From Atrina japonica (Eukaryota; Mollusca; Bivalvia; Pterioida; Pinnidae), in NCBI GenBank assembly GCA_030159075.1, contig BROG01000031.1:1829001-1893000 (forward strand): DNA of 64,000 nucleotides. The letters run 5' to 3'. Both the position numbers and the translations under genes were made by a program. The notes beneath the pieces are model-generated. The model was not told where the DNA came from. It saw only the letters and a list, made by a program, of their open reading frames with translations, and did not search any database. How positions within the stretch are numbered: the stretch's first letter is position 1; each line of letters starts with the position of its first letter. Shown here in pieces: positions 1 to 12,410 of this stretch.

Positions 1-511
1 GTCTGGACTTATGTAGTACTTGGTAATAGAGTATTGTGTCTGGACTTATGTAGTACTTGGTAATAGAGTATTGTGTCTGGACTTATGTAGTACTTGGTAA
101 TAGAGTATTGTGTCTGGACTTATGTAGTACTTGGTAATAGAGTATTGTGTCTGGACTTATGTAGTACTTGGTAATAGAGTATTGTGTCTGGACTTATGTA
201 GTACTTGGTAATAGAGTATTGTGTCTGGACTTATGTAGTACTTGGTAATAGAGTATTGTGTCTGGACTTATGTAGTACTTGGTAATAGAGTATTGTGTCT
301 GGACTTATGTAGTACTTGGTAATAGAGTATTGTGTCTGGACTTATGTAGTACTTGGTAATAGAGTATTGTGTCTGGACTTATGTAGTACTTGGTAATAGA
401 GTATTGTGTCTGGACTTATGTAGTACTTGGTAATAGAGTATTGTGTCTGGACTTATGTAGTACTTGGTAATAGAGTATTGTGTCTGGACTTATGTAGTAC
501 TTGGTAATAGG
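1..511. repeat. 37-bp minisatellite, cut by window start
   Basis: A 37-bp unit beginning GTCTGGACTTATGTAGTACT is repeated head to tail about 13.8 times with almost no differences between copies. The array ends abruptly near 509 where the sequence changes to GAGGTTTTC. Its left end lies outside the window. The near identity of units suggests recent expansion or homogenisation. Confidence 0.97.
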
Positions 512-1387
512 AGGTTTTCAAGATACTGGATATTTATAGTAAATGTTTTATGATCTTCTAAGTGATATGGTTTTGAACAAAGTTCAATTTTATCTAGTGT
601 AAGTAGGTTACAACAATAGCATTTTGAAAAATTAAGTTTACTTATTTTATTTGGTAAACACTAATACAGTATTGTATAATGTTTTTATTTCTTGCATTTA
701 GTCTAAAACATTACTACATGTAAATTTCTCTATATCTTTTGCCTGTGATAAACAGCAATGCTGTATTGTAGCATTACATCAACAATGTTTCTTGCACCAG
801 TGATAGACTGATCACATTTTTGATCAGCACTGCAGAGACCTGTTGATAGAATAACTTTGTATCCCTACACGCATCGTCTGCATTATTTGCAAACATGTAG
901 GATCAAGGAGAATTCTGTTGACAGCTTACATTGTTAAAAATAATTATCAGTTACACAATTGGTTTAAAATGAAATACATATATAGGTGTACAATACAGGT
1001 GTATATTTATTTGTGGATGGTGGATGAAAAAATTTTGAGTGATGCGTCTATTAGATATGTCAAACGGATTTATACATGTATGTAAACAAACAGAATTTCA
1101 AGCTTTCCAAGCAATCAAGCACCATATTTGAGTTCCCAATAGAAAGAAATACCAGTCTTGGGTGGAATGGATTAGGCTCAACTGACACCTCATTTGGCAC
1201 TTATTGATACATTCCACCCGAGACTGATATTTGTTCTTTCTGGAACAAGATTATAGTAATCTATTGCATGTAAATTACAAGACTGATATATTATCAAATT
1301 TCTACTATTCATTACATTTGTCAGACAGCAATACTTGTTTTTAATAATTTTTACAGCTTGTCAATTACACAGTACCAGCTAAATAAA
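512..1387. other. Non-coding stretch with one foldback element
   Basis: No convincing exon was seen on either strand. An imperfect inverted repeat lies at 1136-1243: the left arm holds ACCAGTCTTGGGTGGAATG and the right arm CATTCCACCCGAGACTGAT, with arms of about 30 bp around a short spacer. This is typical of a small foldback or MITE-type element. Confidence 0.6.
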
Positions 1388-4215
1388 ATTGGGTTACAAT
1401 GTACCTGGTGAAAAGACCACCAGCAAACTGGGTTACAATGTACCAGGTGAAAAGAACACCAGTAAACTGGGGTACAATGTACCTGGTGAAAAGAACACCA
1501 GTAAACTGGGGTACAATGTACCTGGTGAAAAGAACACCAGTAAACTGGGGTACAATGTACCTGGTGAAAAGAACACCAGTAAACTGGGGTACAATGTACC
1601 TGGTGAAAAGAACACCAGTAAACTGGGGTACAATGTACCTGGTGAAAAGAACACCAGTAAACTGGGGTACAATGTACCTGGTGAAAAGAACACCAGTAAA
1701 CTGGGGTACAATGTACCTGGTGAAAAGAACACCAGTAAACTGGGGTACAATGTACCTGGTGAAAAGAACACCAGTAAACTGGGGTACAATGTACCTGGTG
1801 AAAAGAACACCAATAAACTAGGTTACAATGTACCTGGTGAAAAAAACACCAGTAAAACACCAGTAAACTGGGTTACAATGTACCTGGTCAATAGAACACC
1901 AATAAACTGGGTTACAATGTACCTGGTCAATAGAACACCAGCAAACTGGGGTACAATGTACCTGGTGAAAAGAACACCAGTAAACTGGGTTACAATGTAC
2001 CTGGTCAATAGAACACCAGCAAACTGGGGTACAATGTACCTGGTGAAAAGAACACCAGTAAACTGGGGTACAATGTACCTGGTCAATAGACCACCAATAA
2101 ACTGGGTTACAATGTACCTGGTGAAAAGAACACCAGTAAACTGGGTTACAATGTACCTGGTGAAAAGAACACCAGTAAACTGGGTTACAATGTACCAGGT
2201 GAAAAGAACACCAGTAAACTAGGTTACAATGTACCTGGTGAAAAGAACACCAGTAAACTGGGGTACAATGTACCAGGTGAAAAGAACACCAATAAACTGG
2301 GGTACAATGTACCTGGTGAAAAGAACACCAGTAAACTGGGGTACAATGTACCAGGTGAAAAGAACACCAGTAAACTAGGTTACAATGTACCTGGTGAAAA
2401 GAACACCAATAAACTGGATTACAATGTACCTGGTGAATAGACCACCAGTAAACTGGGTTACAATGTACCAGGTGAAAAGAACACCAGTAAACTGGGGTAC
2501 AATGTACCTGGTGAATAGACCACCAATAAACTGGGTTACAATGTACCTGGTCAATAGACCACCAGTAAACTGGGGTACAATGTACCTGGTGAATAGACCA
2601 CCAATAAACTGGGTTACGATGTACCTGGTGAAAAGAACACCAGTAAACTGGGTTACGATGTACCTGGTGAAAAGAACACCAGTAAACTGGGGTACAATGT
2701 ACCTGGTGAAAAGAACACCAGTAAACTGGGGTACAATGTACCTGGTGAAAAGAACACCAATAAACTGGGTTACAATGTACCTGGTGAAAAGAACACCAGT
2801 AAACTGGGGTACAATGTACACATAGAAAAGATCACCAGTAAACTGGGTTACAATGTACACATAGAAAAGAACACCAGTAAACTGGGTTACAATGTACACA
2901 TAGAAAAGAACACCAGTAAACTGGGTTATGATGTACCTGGTGAAAAGAACACCAGTAAACTGGGTTATGATGTACCTGGTGAAAAGAACACCAGTAAACT
3001 GGGTTACAATGTACACATAGAAAAGATCACCAGTAAACTGGGTTACAATGTACACATAGAAAAGAACACCAGTAAACTGGGTTACAATGTACACATAGAA
3101 AAGAACACCAGTAAACTGGGTTACAATGTACACATAGAAAAGATCACCAGTAAACTGGGTTACAATGTACCAGGTGAAAAGAACACCAGTAAACTGGGTT
3201 ACAATGTACCTGGTGAAAAGAACACCAATAAACTGGGGTACAATGTACCTGGTGAATAGACCACCAGTAAACTGGGTTACAATGTACCAGGTGAAAAGAA
3301 CACCAGTAAACTGGGTTACAATGTACCAGGTGAAAAGAACACCAGTAAACTACAATTACTGGTGAAAATGTACCAATAAAGGTGAAATGTACCACCAGTA
3401 AACTAGGTTACAATGTACCTGGTGAAAAGAACACCAGTAAACTGGGTTACAATGTACCAGGTGAAAAGACCACCAGTAAACTGGGTTACAATGTACCAGG
3501 TGAAAAGAACACCAGTAAACTGGGTTACAATGTACCTGGTGAAAAGACCACCAGTAAACTGGGTTACAATGTACCAGGTGAAAAGACCACCAGTAAACTG
3601 GGGTACAATGTACCTGGTGAAAAGAACACCAATAAACTGGGTTACAATGTACCTGGTGAATAGAACACCAATAAACTGGGGTACAATGTACCTGGTGAAA
3701 AGACCACCAGTAAACTGGGGTACAATGTACCTGGTGAAAAGAACACCAATAAACTGGGTTACAATGTACCTGGTGAATAGAACACCAATAAACTGGGGTA
3801 CAATGTACCTGGTGAAAAGAACACCAGTAAACTGGGGTACAATGTACCTGGTGAAAAGAACACCAATAAACTGGGGTACAATGTACCTGGTGAAAAGAAC
3901 ACCAGTAAACTGGGGTACAATGTACCTGGTGAAAAGAACACCAATAAACTGGGGTACAATGTACCTGGTGAAAAGAACACCAGTAAACTGGGGTACAATG
4001 TACCAGGTGAAAAGAACACCAGCAAACTGGGGTACAATGTACCTGGTGAAAAGAACACCAGTAAACTGGGTTATGATGTACCTGGTGAAAAGAACACCAG
4101 TAAACTGGGTTACAATGTACACATAGAAAAGATCACCAGTAAACTGGGATACAATTTGCCCAATATAAACAGAATTACAATGTACCAAGAGAAAAGATTG
4201 CCAGACACCAGTAAA
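1388..4215. repeat. 39-bp minisatellite, about 70 copies
   Basis: The unit contains GGGGTACAATGTACC followed by TGGTGAAAAGAACACCAG and TAAACT. Variants swap GGGG for GGTT, AAAAGAA for AATAGAC, and CCTGG for CCAGG. A subset near 2815-3140 and at 4110 has CACATAGAAAAGATCACC instead. Each unit has two short inverted repeats: GGTACA/TGTACC, and CTGGTG/CACCAG around AAAAGAA. Because 39 is divisible by 3, most frames stay open for long runs, but these are repeat translations with no gene context. The last copies decay between 4140 and 4215. Confidence 0.97.
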
Positions 4216-5984
4216 GACAAATTTTCATGCATACTCAGGTTACAGCAGGGGTTGAACTCATGCTAAATGGAGGTGAGAGACCTCGAGTTTTGTGTTTGCT
4301 ATGCTCCAACAATTCAGTCAAGGAAACACAGCATTGCTGTATTGTACAGTGTCCTGTTTTCTAATGCATTTGCTAAACAGCCATACTGTAAATTGGAATA
4401 GCTTAAACAAAAGAGATGCATTGTAAATATTCTTAATTCTCATGTATTCATGAGATAAGCATGATTGATTTGTTGCAGATTTGGTTTTTTGTTTTTTGCC
4501 TTCTGTATGATTATTTATCAGATATTTTCCACAGAATGATTAAACTTATATTTTCCTGCCAGCTTCTGTATTTTATACATACATTATAAGATTTACTGTC
4601 TAAACATTCATTCAGAAACGTTTGGAGTATGAATTGAAATAGAAAAATAAAACCAAAAGCACGAAGCTATTCCTTTCTTTGTATGTTTTCTTATATATGA
4701 GTCAAGATATCAGGGGAACACAGCCATTAATCAGTTCTTCCATCTTTTCTCTGGTGTATTATATGCCTTTTTTGTTTTTGCTATTTATGTATAGTTTAAC
4801 CTATGTTGGACAAGTCATGTGCAGTATAACTGAAGTATCACAAAATAGCTACATTTTCCTGATTATAAAACATGTTACTAACAGTCACAGGAATGAAGTC
4901 AGTGATAGAGAGATGTTTGAATAATTTAGTGAGACCCACCGAGAAGTGTTAGTTTACTGGACTATTTGTTAAAGTCATTGGCACTAATGTAGCAGTAAAC
5001 ACAAAGTGTTCCAGTGACATTAAAAGGGCAAATAATGCCACCTGTAGTGTAACTGCTCGTTTGTACATCATAGACATATTAGGTATGGCAAGTTTGCAAT
5101 TCAAGGGAGGCAACTCATTGGACATAAATTGTTTCAACAACAGTAGATGTCACTGTGAAGTGACAAAAAGTGTCTTTGTCTTTCGGTAAAAGTAGCTCAT
5201 TAAGTAAATGCATTATGTTGGTACATTTAATTACAGTGCTTGTGATAGAATTTACCATTATTTATTTTGTGTGTGTATGTTTAATTACACAGACATACTA
5301 AGTACATCTAAGAATTTTTTATTATTTTTAGTTAAGACAGATGAACTACAGTACTACAAAATTATCATTTTCCCAATATATTGCAAAGCAATTAGGCCCT
5401 ATTGCACTGGAGAATCGATGATGTTTACGATATGTAACATACAACATGCATTACTTCAGTGGCCATACCTATGCCTTTACAACAATTTATAAGAAAAGAA
5501 ATCATGTCTATCACACTCATATCCAATATCTAATCAGTACTCTATCCTAGAAACTCTTATGACTGTAATATCAGGACCTTTTTTCATTCAATTTTAAATC
5601 GCAAATTTTCAAGGAGTGCTACCAGTTTTTGTAAAAGACATATTGTGTTGAAAAGATGCCTTTTACAAAAATACACTACCATTTCCAATGCTTGGGAGAA
5701 AAATGTTTTGAGGTCTGACCTGGTTTAATTTTTGACCCAAAATGCATAGTGAATGCTACAAAGATTTGGGACATGGTCAGGAACATTACTTGATGCAAAT
5801 GCTGCTAAAAGGAGGTAATCCTGGTTTAGAAATGTCTGACTTTGTATATAATGTTATGGCCACAAAATCACAGGTACCATGACATACAGTTTAATAATCT
5901 TTGGTTTCCATCTTTTGATGTTATAGGAAATATAATGATCTGTAAACAAGAGAATAAAATAAATTTCATGCCAAAAAGGAGAGA
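4216..5984. other. Intergenic, no gene recognised
   Basis: AT-rich single-copy sequence. Short open frames such as 4679-4924 and 5208-5492 have low-complexity composition, no splice structure and no recognisable family. Nothing here can be supported as a gene. Confidence 0.5.
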
Positions 5985-6640
5985 AGAACAATCCGACACC
6001 AAAAACAGGTGCCAGACAGAGAAGAAAAACTGTTCTCCGACACCAAAAATGATGTGTTGGGCAGAAAAGCTACATCGTTGTTTATGTCCTGACAATCCAA
6101 CACCAGAATGGCATGTCAGGCAGAAAAGCTGACATCGTTGTTTATGCCCTGACAATCCGACACCAGAATGGTATGTCAGGCAGAAAAGTTGACATTGTTG
6201 TTCATGCCTTAACAATCTGACACCATTATGGTGTTGGGCAGAAAAGATGATATTGTTGTTTATGCCCTGACAATTTGACACCAAAAAAGGTGTGCCAGGC
6301 AAAAAAGTTGACATTGTTGTTTATGCCCTGACAATGTGACCCCCCCCCCCCAAGAAAAAAGGTGTGTGAGGCAGAAAATGTTGTTTATGCCCTGACATTT
6401 TGACACCAAAAAAGGTGTGCCAGGCAAAAAAGTTGAGATTGTTGTTATGCCCTGACAATGTGACCCCCCCCCAAAATGTGTGTGAGGCAGAAAAGTTGAC
6501 ATCATTGTTTATGCCCAACAATCTGACACCAAAAAAAGGTGTGAAACAGAAATGTTTACATCTTTGTTTATGTCCTAACAATCTGACACCAAGGAAAGGT
6601 TTGTAAGGCAGAAAACTTGACATAGTTGATTATACACAGA
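5985..6640. repeat. About 60-bp degenerate tandem repeat
   Basis: Roughly ten units share the order GACAATCTGACACC, a short A-rich or C-rich spacer, GTGTGCCAGGCAGAAAAG, TTGACATTGTTGTTTATG and CCCT. Units differ by substitutions, poly-A and poly-C tracts (for example 6338-6352) and small indels, so this array is older than the 37-bp array. Confidence 0.88.
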
Positions 6641-7599
6641 CAATGTTTGTTGTCAATTACCTAAAAGCTTTGGATATGAACTTTTGTGACCCTTCCTTCT
6701 CAGTGATCCGAGATTATGCCAATCTTAGCTCGGCTAATTATGTGAAGAAGATTACTTGCAGAAGGCTCATGGTGTTCATTTAGGTACATTGTAATCCTGT
6801 TTTCTGCTCCATTGTCACTGTCTGCCATCACACATATATAACTGACCAGTTGTTGAATGTGGTATACACAACAAACAATATCCAGTATGAGTGGTCAGTA
6901 TGAACATTTACCAAATACATGTACATACACCCTAGTCTATAATCTCCCTACTCCAGCAGCAGAAAAAACACAATCTCTTAAATGATATTTACATAAAACA
7001 GGGTGCTTTATTTGATGTTGTGTAGTATTGATCCAGTTTTAAAAGTCACAGAATCCTACACAAGCCTGGAACAGCAGTAAATACATGTCATTATTCATTT
7101 GTGATATGCAGTCAAGCATTAACAGTTTTTGTGTAAGTGATTGATATCTATTCGACAGAAACATTTGAACCATTTTGTTTAGTTCTTCACTTTATTAAAT
7201 CTACAAAGCTTCATAATGGAAGGGAATTCATAGGGGACATACACTTCCAATATTTGTCAAGTAACTACTGTGACTTACTTTACATTAAATTCCAATGAAC
7301 TGGGAGATTCAATTACCATGGAAACCACATGAAAGTTGTTATTCTGTTAATGCTTCAAATACAACATGAACTTTGCAACATCAGAAATGGTATGGAATGT
7401 CAAGCATAGCTTGTTAATTAATCAGGAGAACCAGAGTCAAAATGTCTACATGATCCCAATAACAAAATGTGCAGCCATTTAATTCTAAGTGTACAAGGTG
7501 GAAAATCATTGGTACATGTCGTATTGGTTCTCCAAGTTGTCCAACATAAATCCATTGTACACCAGTCACCTTCATGTACCGACAAATACATCTCTATAT
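6641..7599. other. Intergenic, no gene recognised
   Basis: Unique AT-rich sequence with no exon-like open frames, no obvious inverted repeats and no RNA gene that I can recognise. Confidence 0.45.
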
Positions 7600-8560
7600 A
7601 TATAGCTGTAAATGAGAGCTTCCAAGTATATATATAGAAATCTTTGTACAGCTGAGCTATATACATACCTGTCAGTAAGAGCTTCAAGGTACAGATATAT
7701 ACATCTTTGTACACCTGAGCTATATACATACCTGTCAGTAAGAGCTTCAAGGTACAGATATATACATCTTTGTACACCTGAGCTATATACATACCTGTCA
7801 GTAAGAGCTTCAAGGTACAGATATATACATCTTTGTACAGCCTGAGCTATATACATACCTGTCAGTAAGAGCTTCAAGGTACAGATATATACATCTTTGT
7901 ACAGCTGAGCTATATACATACCTGTCAGTAAGAGCTTCAAGGTACAGATATATACATCTTTGTACACCTGAGCTATATACATACCTGTCAGTAAGAGCTT
8001 CAAGGTACAGATATATACATCTTTGTACACCTGAGCTATATACATACCTGTCAGTAAGAGCTTCAAGGTACAGATATTTACATCTTTGTACACCTGAGCT
8101 ATCAGTCAGTAAGAGCTTCAAGGTACAGATATTTACATCTTTGTACACCTGAGCTATATACATACCTGTCAGTAAGAGCTTCAAGGTACAGATATTTACA
8201 TCTTTGTACACCTGAGCTATATACATACCTGTCAGTAAGAGCTTCAAGGTACAGATATATACATCTTTGTACACCTGAGCTATATACATACCTGTCAGTA
8301 AGAGCTTCAAGGTACAGATATTTACATCTTTGTACACCTGAGCTATATACATACCTGTCAGTAAGAGCTTCAAGGTACAGATATTTACATCTTTGTACAC
8401 CTGAGCTATATACATACCTGTCAGTAAGAGCTTCAAGGTACAGATATATACATCTTTGTACACCTGAGCTATATACATACCTGTCAGTAAGAGCTTCAAG
8501 GTACAGATATATAAATCTTTGTACACCTGAGCTATATACACAACTGTAAGTGAGAGCTTA
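7600..8560. repeat. 63-bp minisatellite, about 15 copies
   Basis: The unit reads ATATACATACCTGTCAGTAA, GAGCTTCAAGGTACAGATAT, ATACATCTTTGTACACCTGA, GCT. Copies differ mainly at ATATATAC versus ATATTTAC and ACACCTGAG versus ACAGCTGAG. One unit near 8100 has lost part of its ACATACCTG segment. Unit length is a multiple of three, which explains the long open frames on both strands. Confidence 0.95.
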
Positions 8561-9480
8561 GTGATAGATATGCAGTGGAATCTGGTTATCTCAAAACTCA
8601 TGGGACCACAACAATTACTTTGAGATATCCAGAATTCAATATAACCAACAATTTTAATTGATTTATCATTTTGTCTGTAAAAAACAGGATCAGAACATTA
8701 ATTTTGACACATCCGCAATTTGGACTCAACTGATTTCAATACGAGCTTCAACTGTATATATACCTTTGTACAGCTGAGCTGTATACACAGCTGTTAGTGA
8801 GAGCTACAAATAAAGATATATACATCTTTGTACACCTGAGCTATATACACAGCCTGTCAGTAAGAGCTTCAAGGTACAGATATATACATCTTTGTACACC
8901 TGAGCTATATACACACCTGTCAGTAAGAGCTTCAAGGTACAGATATATACATCTTTGTACACCTGAGCTATATACATACCTGTCAGTAAGAGCTTCAAGG
9001 TACAGATATATAAATCTTTGTACACCTGAGCTATATACACAACTGTAAGTGAGAGCTTAGTGATAGATATGCAGTGTATCTGGTTATCTCAAAACTCATG
9101 GGACCACAACAATTACTTTGAGATATCCAGAATTCAATATAACCAACAATTTTAATACACATTTTGTCTGTAAAAAACAGGATCAGAACATTAATTTTGA
9201 CACATACATTTGGACTCAACTGATTTCAATACGAGCTTCAACTGTATATATACCTTTGTACAGCTGAGCTGTATACACAGCTGTTAGTGAGAGCTACAAA
9301 TAAAGATATATACATCTTTGTACACCTGAGCTGTATACACAGCTGTGGGTGAGAGCTGGAAATACAGACATATACATCTTTGTACAGCTGAGCTGTATAC
9401 ACAGCTGTTAGCGAGAGCTGCAAATACAGATATATACATCTTTGTACAGCTGATTTATATGCATAGCTGTGAGAGTTGCA
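8540..9480. repeat. Segmental tandem duplication of array plus insert
   Basis: A non-repeat insert of about 220 bp, including GGTTATCTCAAAACTCATGG and TTTGAGATATCCAGAATTCA, occurs at about 8549-8760 and again at about 9048-9250. Each copy is followed by related 63-bp units (8770-9045 and 9255-9480). The offset shrinks from 499 to 490 bp across the insert, so the copies have small indels. The insert resembles TIR elements with 'GGTTATCTCAA' ends, so a transposon inside the array was probably co-amplified with it. Confidence 0.85.
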
Positions 9481-9665
9481 TGTAGTGATTATATAACATC
9501 TGATGATGTACAGATGTGCTGTATACACAGCTGTAAGTTCATATCTATATATATATACATGACCTATATACACAGCTGTAAGTTCATATCTATATATATA
9601 CATGACCTATATACTCAGCTGTAAGTTCATATCTATATATATACCTATATATATATATATGTATA

Positions 9666-9699
<34 letters not shown>

Positions 9700-9901
9700 G
9701 ACCTATATACACAGCTGTAAGTTCATATCTATATATATATATCTATATATCTATATATATATATATATATATATACATGACCTATATACATAGCTGTAAG
9801 TTCATATCTATATATATATATACATGACCTATATACATAGCTGTAAGTTCATATCTATATATATATATATACATGATATATACATAGCTATATAGTTCAT
9901 A

Positions 9902-9942
<41 letters not shown>

Positions 9943-9970
9943 GACCTATATACTCAGCTGTAAGTTCATA

Positions 9971-10037
<67 letters not shown>

Positions 10038-10065
10038 GACCTATATACATAGCTGTAAGTTCATA

Positions 10066-10106
<41 letters not shown>

Positions 10107-10137
10107 CATGACCTATATACATAGCTGTAAGTTCATA

Positions 10138-10194
<57 letters not shown>

Positions 10195-10375
10195 GACCTA
10201 TATACATAGCTGTAAGTTCATATCTATATATATATATATATATATATACATAACCTATATACATAGCTGTAAGTTCATATCTATATATATATATACATGA
10301 CCTATATACATAGCTGTAAGTTCATATCTATATATATATATACACATGAGCTGTATACATAGCTGTAAGAGAGAG
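9481..10375. repeat. Compound (TA)n array with spaced anchor units
   Basis: Blocks of (TA)n up to about 75 bp alternate with an anchor of about 35 bp containing CATGACCTATATACATAG, CTGTAAGTTCATATCTA. About ten anchors are present. They appear related to the neighbouring 63-bp family (GTATACACAGCTGTTAGTGAG), so TA expansion within an older array is likely. The tract may be mis-sized in assemblies. Confidence 0.9.
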
Positions 10376-10400
10376 CTTTGATATCTATACATGTATATAT

Positions 10401-10791
10401 TAGGGCTGTCATTGATAGACTTGATATCAATGTATCGATACACAAATTGGTTTGATACAATAATCAATACATTTTTTTTAGTATCGATACATTTCATAAT
10501 GTATTCTACAGTATGTACTTTCTTATACAATTTCCAAAATTTTCCATTTGCTTGAACTATGTTATATTTTATTCTAACTGTTCAATTTGTTCAAATAAAT
10601 AATGTTTTCCTTGCAATGATTTTCTTTAATCATCAGATAGTAGAATACACAGTAAAACACCTAATACTATAATGAGTCTATATATTTTGAATGCATTTCA
10701 TAGCAGTACTTTATTAATCAATTTATTGATATATCAATATTTTTTACTTATCAATATATCAATATCTAATTTCTCATCAATGACAGCCCTA
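10401..10791. mobile_element. MITE with TAGGGCTGTCATTGAT termini
   Basis: A 391-bp element starts TAGGGCTGTCATTGATA and ends ATCAATGACAGCCCTA, giving perfect terminal inverted repeats of 16 bp, with further complementary AT-rich sequence (ATCAATGTATCGATAC) inside. There is no coding capacity. The termini suggest a hAT-type non-autonomous element. The flanking sequence is TA-rich, so the target-site duplication is ambiguous (ATAT on both sides). Confidence 0.85.
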
Positions 10792-10885
10792 ATATGTACA
10801 CACACATCTTTGTGCCAATGAACTTTATATTTATATATATATTTATATATATCTGTAAGTGAGAGCTTCCAAGTACAGATATATA

Positions 10886-11083
10886 CTGTAGAATCAGAAA
10901 ATTCTATGGGGTTAAAATCTTGTTATTTTGGAAATAAAACAAATTCATTGAATATTTGTAAATAAACCAACTATTATTAGTGTGATTTATGTAAAAATTT
11001 CGTTACAGTTTAAATTCCGGTGATAAATGAAAACAAAAAAATAAATGAAATTAAAACCGAAACGAAATTCTCCGATTCTACAG
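10886..11083. mobile_element. TA-target MITE, family CTGTAGAATCAG, copy 1
   Basis: This 198-bp element begins CTGTAGAATCAGAAAATTC and ends GAAATTCTCCGATTCTACAG, flanked on both sides by TA (10884-10885 and 11084-11085). A second copy of the family lies at 19481-19700. The TA duplication and short TIRs fit a Tc1/mariner-type non-autonomous element. Confidence 0.85.
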
Positions 11084-11089
11084 TACCGG

Positions 11090-11400
11090 TACATCTTTGT
11101 ACAGTGACAGCTTTTGTGTACTGATATACACATCTCTGTACATCCTCACTATATACTTGTACACTCGAGCTGTATTCATTGCTGTGAGATCTATATACTG
11201 TTATATACATCTCTGTACACTCAAGCTGTATCCATTACTGTGAGATCTCTATACTGTTATATACATCTCTGTACACTCAAGCTGTATTCATTGCTATGAG
11301 ATCTTTATACTGTTATATACATCTCTGTACACTCGAGCTGTATATATTACTGTGAGATCTCTATATTGTTATATATATCTCTGTACACCTGGGCTATACA
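11090..11400. repeat. About 62-bp tandem repeat
   Basis: About five units share TACACTCGAGCTGTATTCAT, TGCTGTGAGATC and TATACTGTTATATACATCTC. They resemble the 63-bp family upstream (TATATACATCTTTGTACACC, GAGCTGTAT), so they are probably diverged relatives. Confidence 0.85.
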
Positions 11401-11524
11401 TACAGTACAAATAATTTTCTATTTGTCTTCTTCATTTTGATCTTTTATCAGCTGCTGTGATATAGGTATTTCATCCAGAACAGACTCTAAAATGAGAAGA
11501 CATCTTGTCATAGCTTGCTTTCTA

Positions 11525-11722
11525 GGTGGAGGCTACCGCCATGCTAAGTGGAAGGCCTGGGCTACTGCCATGCTAAGTGGAAGGCCTGGGCTACCGCCAT
11601 GCGAAGTGGAAGGCCTGGGCTACCACCATGCTAAGTGGAAGGCCTGGGCTACCGCCATGCTAAGTGGAAGGCCTGAGCTACGCCATGCTAAGTGGAAGGC
11701 CTGGGCTACCGCCATGCTAGGT
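11525..11722. repeat. 30-bp GC-rich minisatellite
   Basis: About seven units of GCTAAGTGGAAGGCCTGGG, CTACCGCCAT. One unit lacks a base. The composition is notably richer in G and C than its surroundings. Confidence 0.93.
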
Positions 11723-12154
11723 GAGGACAAAGAAGACATTAAAACAATTAGGACTAGGAGTTCCAGATCATAGAGTAGTAGGACAGAGAGTTACAGACAT
11801 AGATGAGACAAGAACCCTCATTATATGGGTACATCAACATACTGGCACTTTACCAAAAGTTGTTGACAAAATGATACAACAAAGGAGCTACAAAAGCATC
11901 AATAATATCTTCAATAAAGTGAAGAAAAACTGAACAATGGGAAGCAACTCTTACTATCGTAATACATTTTTAAACGTTACAACAATAATATCAAATACAG
12001 ACACAACTCTGGTTAGAGGAGGAAAGGAATCAATTCAATATCTGTGACTTAGTGTACAAAAAACTGGTTGATGTAATATGAAGAAGATACTATTCCAGAG
12101 TATCCCCTAATTTTAATTATACTGACTGACATCTCCATTTCATATCTCATTGGT
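11723..12154. other. Intergenic, no gene recognised
   Basis: Unique sequence. The short frame at 11721-11933 has no recognisable domain and runs out of the minisatellite, so I do not treat it as a gene. Confidence 0.4.
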
Positions 12155-12410
12155 TTGTTTATTGTTGTTTAACGTCCCACTCAAGAATCTTTTACTCATA
12201 TGGAGACGTCACCGATTGCCGGTGAAGGGCTTCAAATTTTGGCCTATTCTTGGCACTTACCGCCATTGAGCAGTGATGGTTCTTTAACGTGCCGACACCT
12301 ACTGTGACACGGCACCTCGGTTTTTACTGTCTTATCCGAAGGACAGGAAAACAGGAGACATCACAATCAATAGTCGAGCACACTACCAACTGAGCCAGGT
12401 TGGCTCCATA
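12155..12410 (-). mobile_element. tRNA-derived SINE, minus strand
   Basis: Read on the minus strand, the element opens with a tRNA-like head containing TGGCTCAGTTGGTAGTG, which matches an RNA polymerase III A box. A body follows, containing ACCGAGGTGCCGTGTCACAG, ATGGCGGTAAGTGCC and CTCCATATGAGTAAAAGATT, and the tail is GGGACGTTAAACAACAATAA. From memory, this body and tail match an interspersed repeat common in bivalve genomes. I cannot assign the family name without a repeat library. Confidence 0.7.

Noticed and set aside
1..511. CRISPR-like direct repeats
   Set aside because: Units are contiguous with no unique spacers, and the genome is a spliced eukaryotic one.
1351..4188. Long open frames on both strands (Gly-Tyr-Asn-Val-Pro-Gly-Glu-Lys-type repeats)
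   Set aside because: All are translations of a 39-bp satellite; every frame without a chance stop stays open, with no splice structure, signal peptide or unique sequence to support a repetitive protein.
7418..9048. Open frames up to 263 codons in the 63-bp array
   Set aside because: Unit length is a multiple of three, so frames are open by arithmetic on both strands; no coding bias or gene context.
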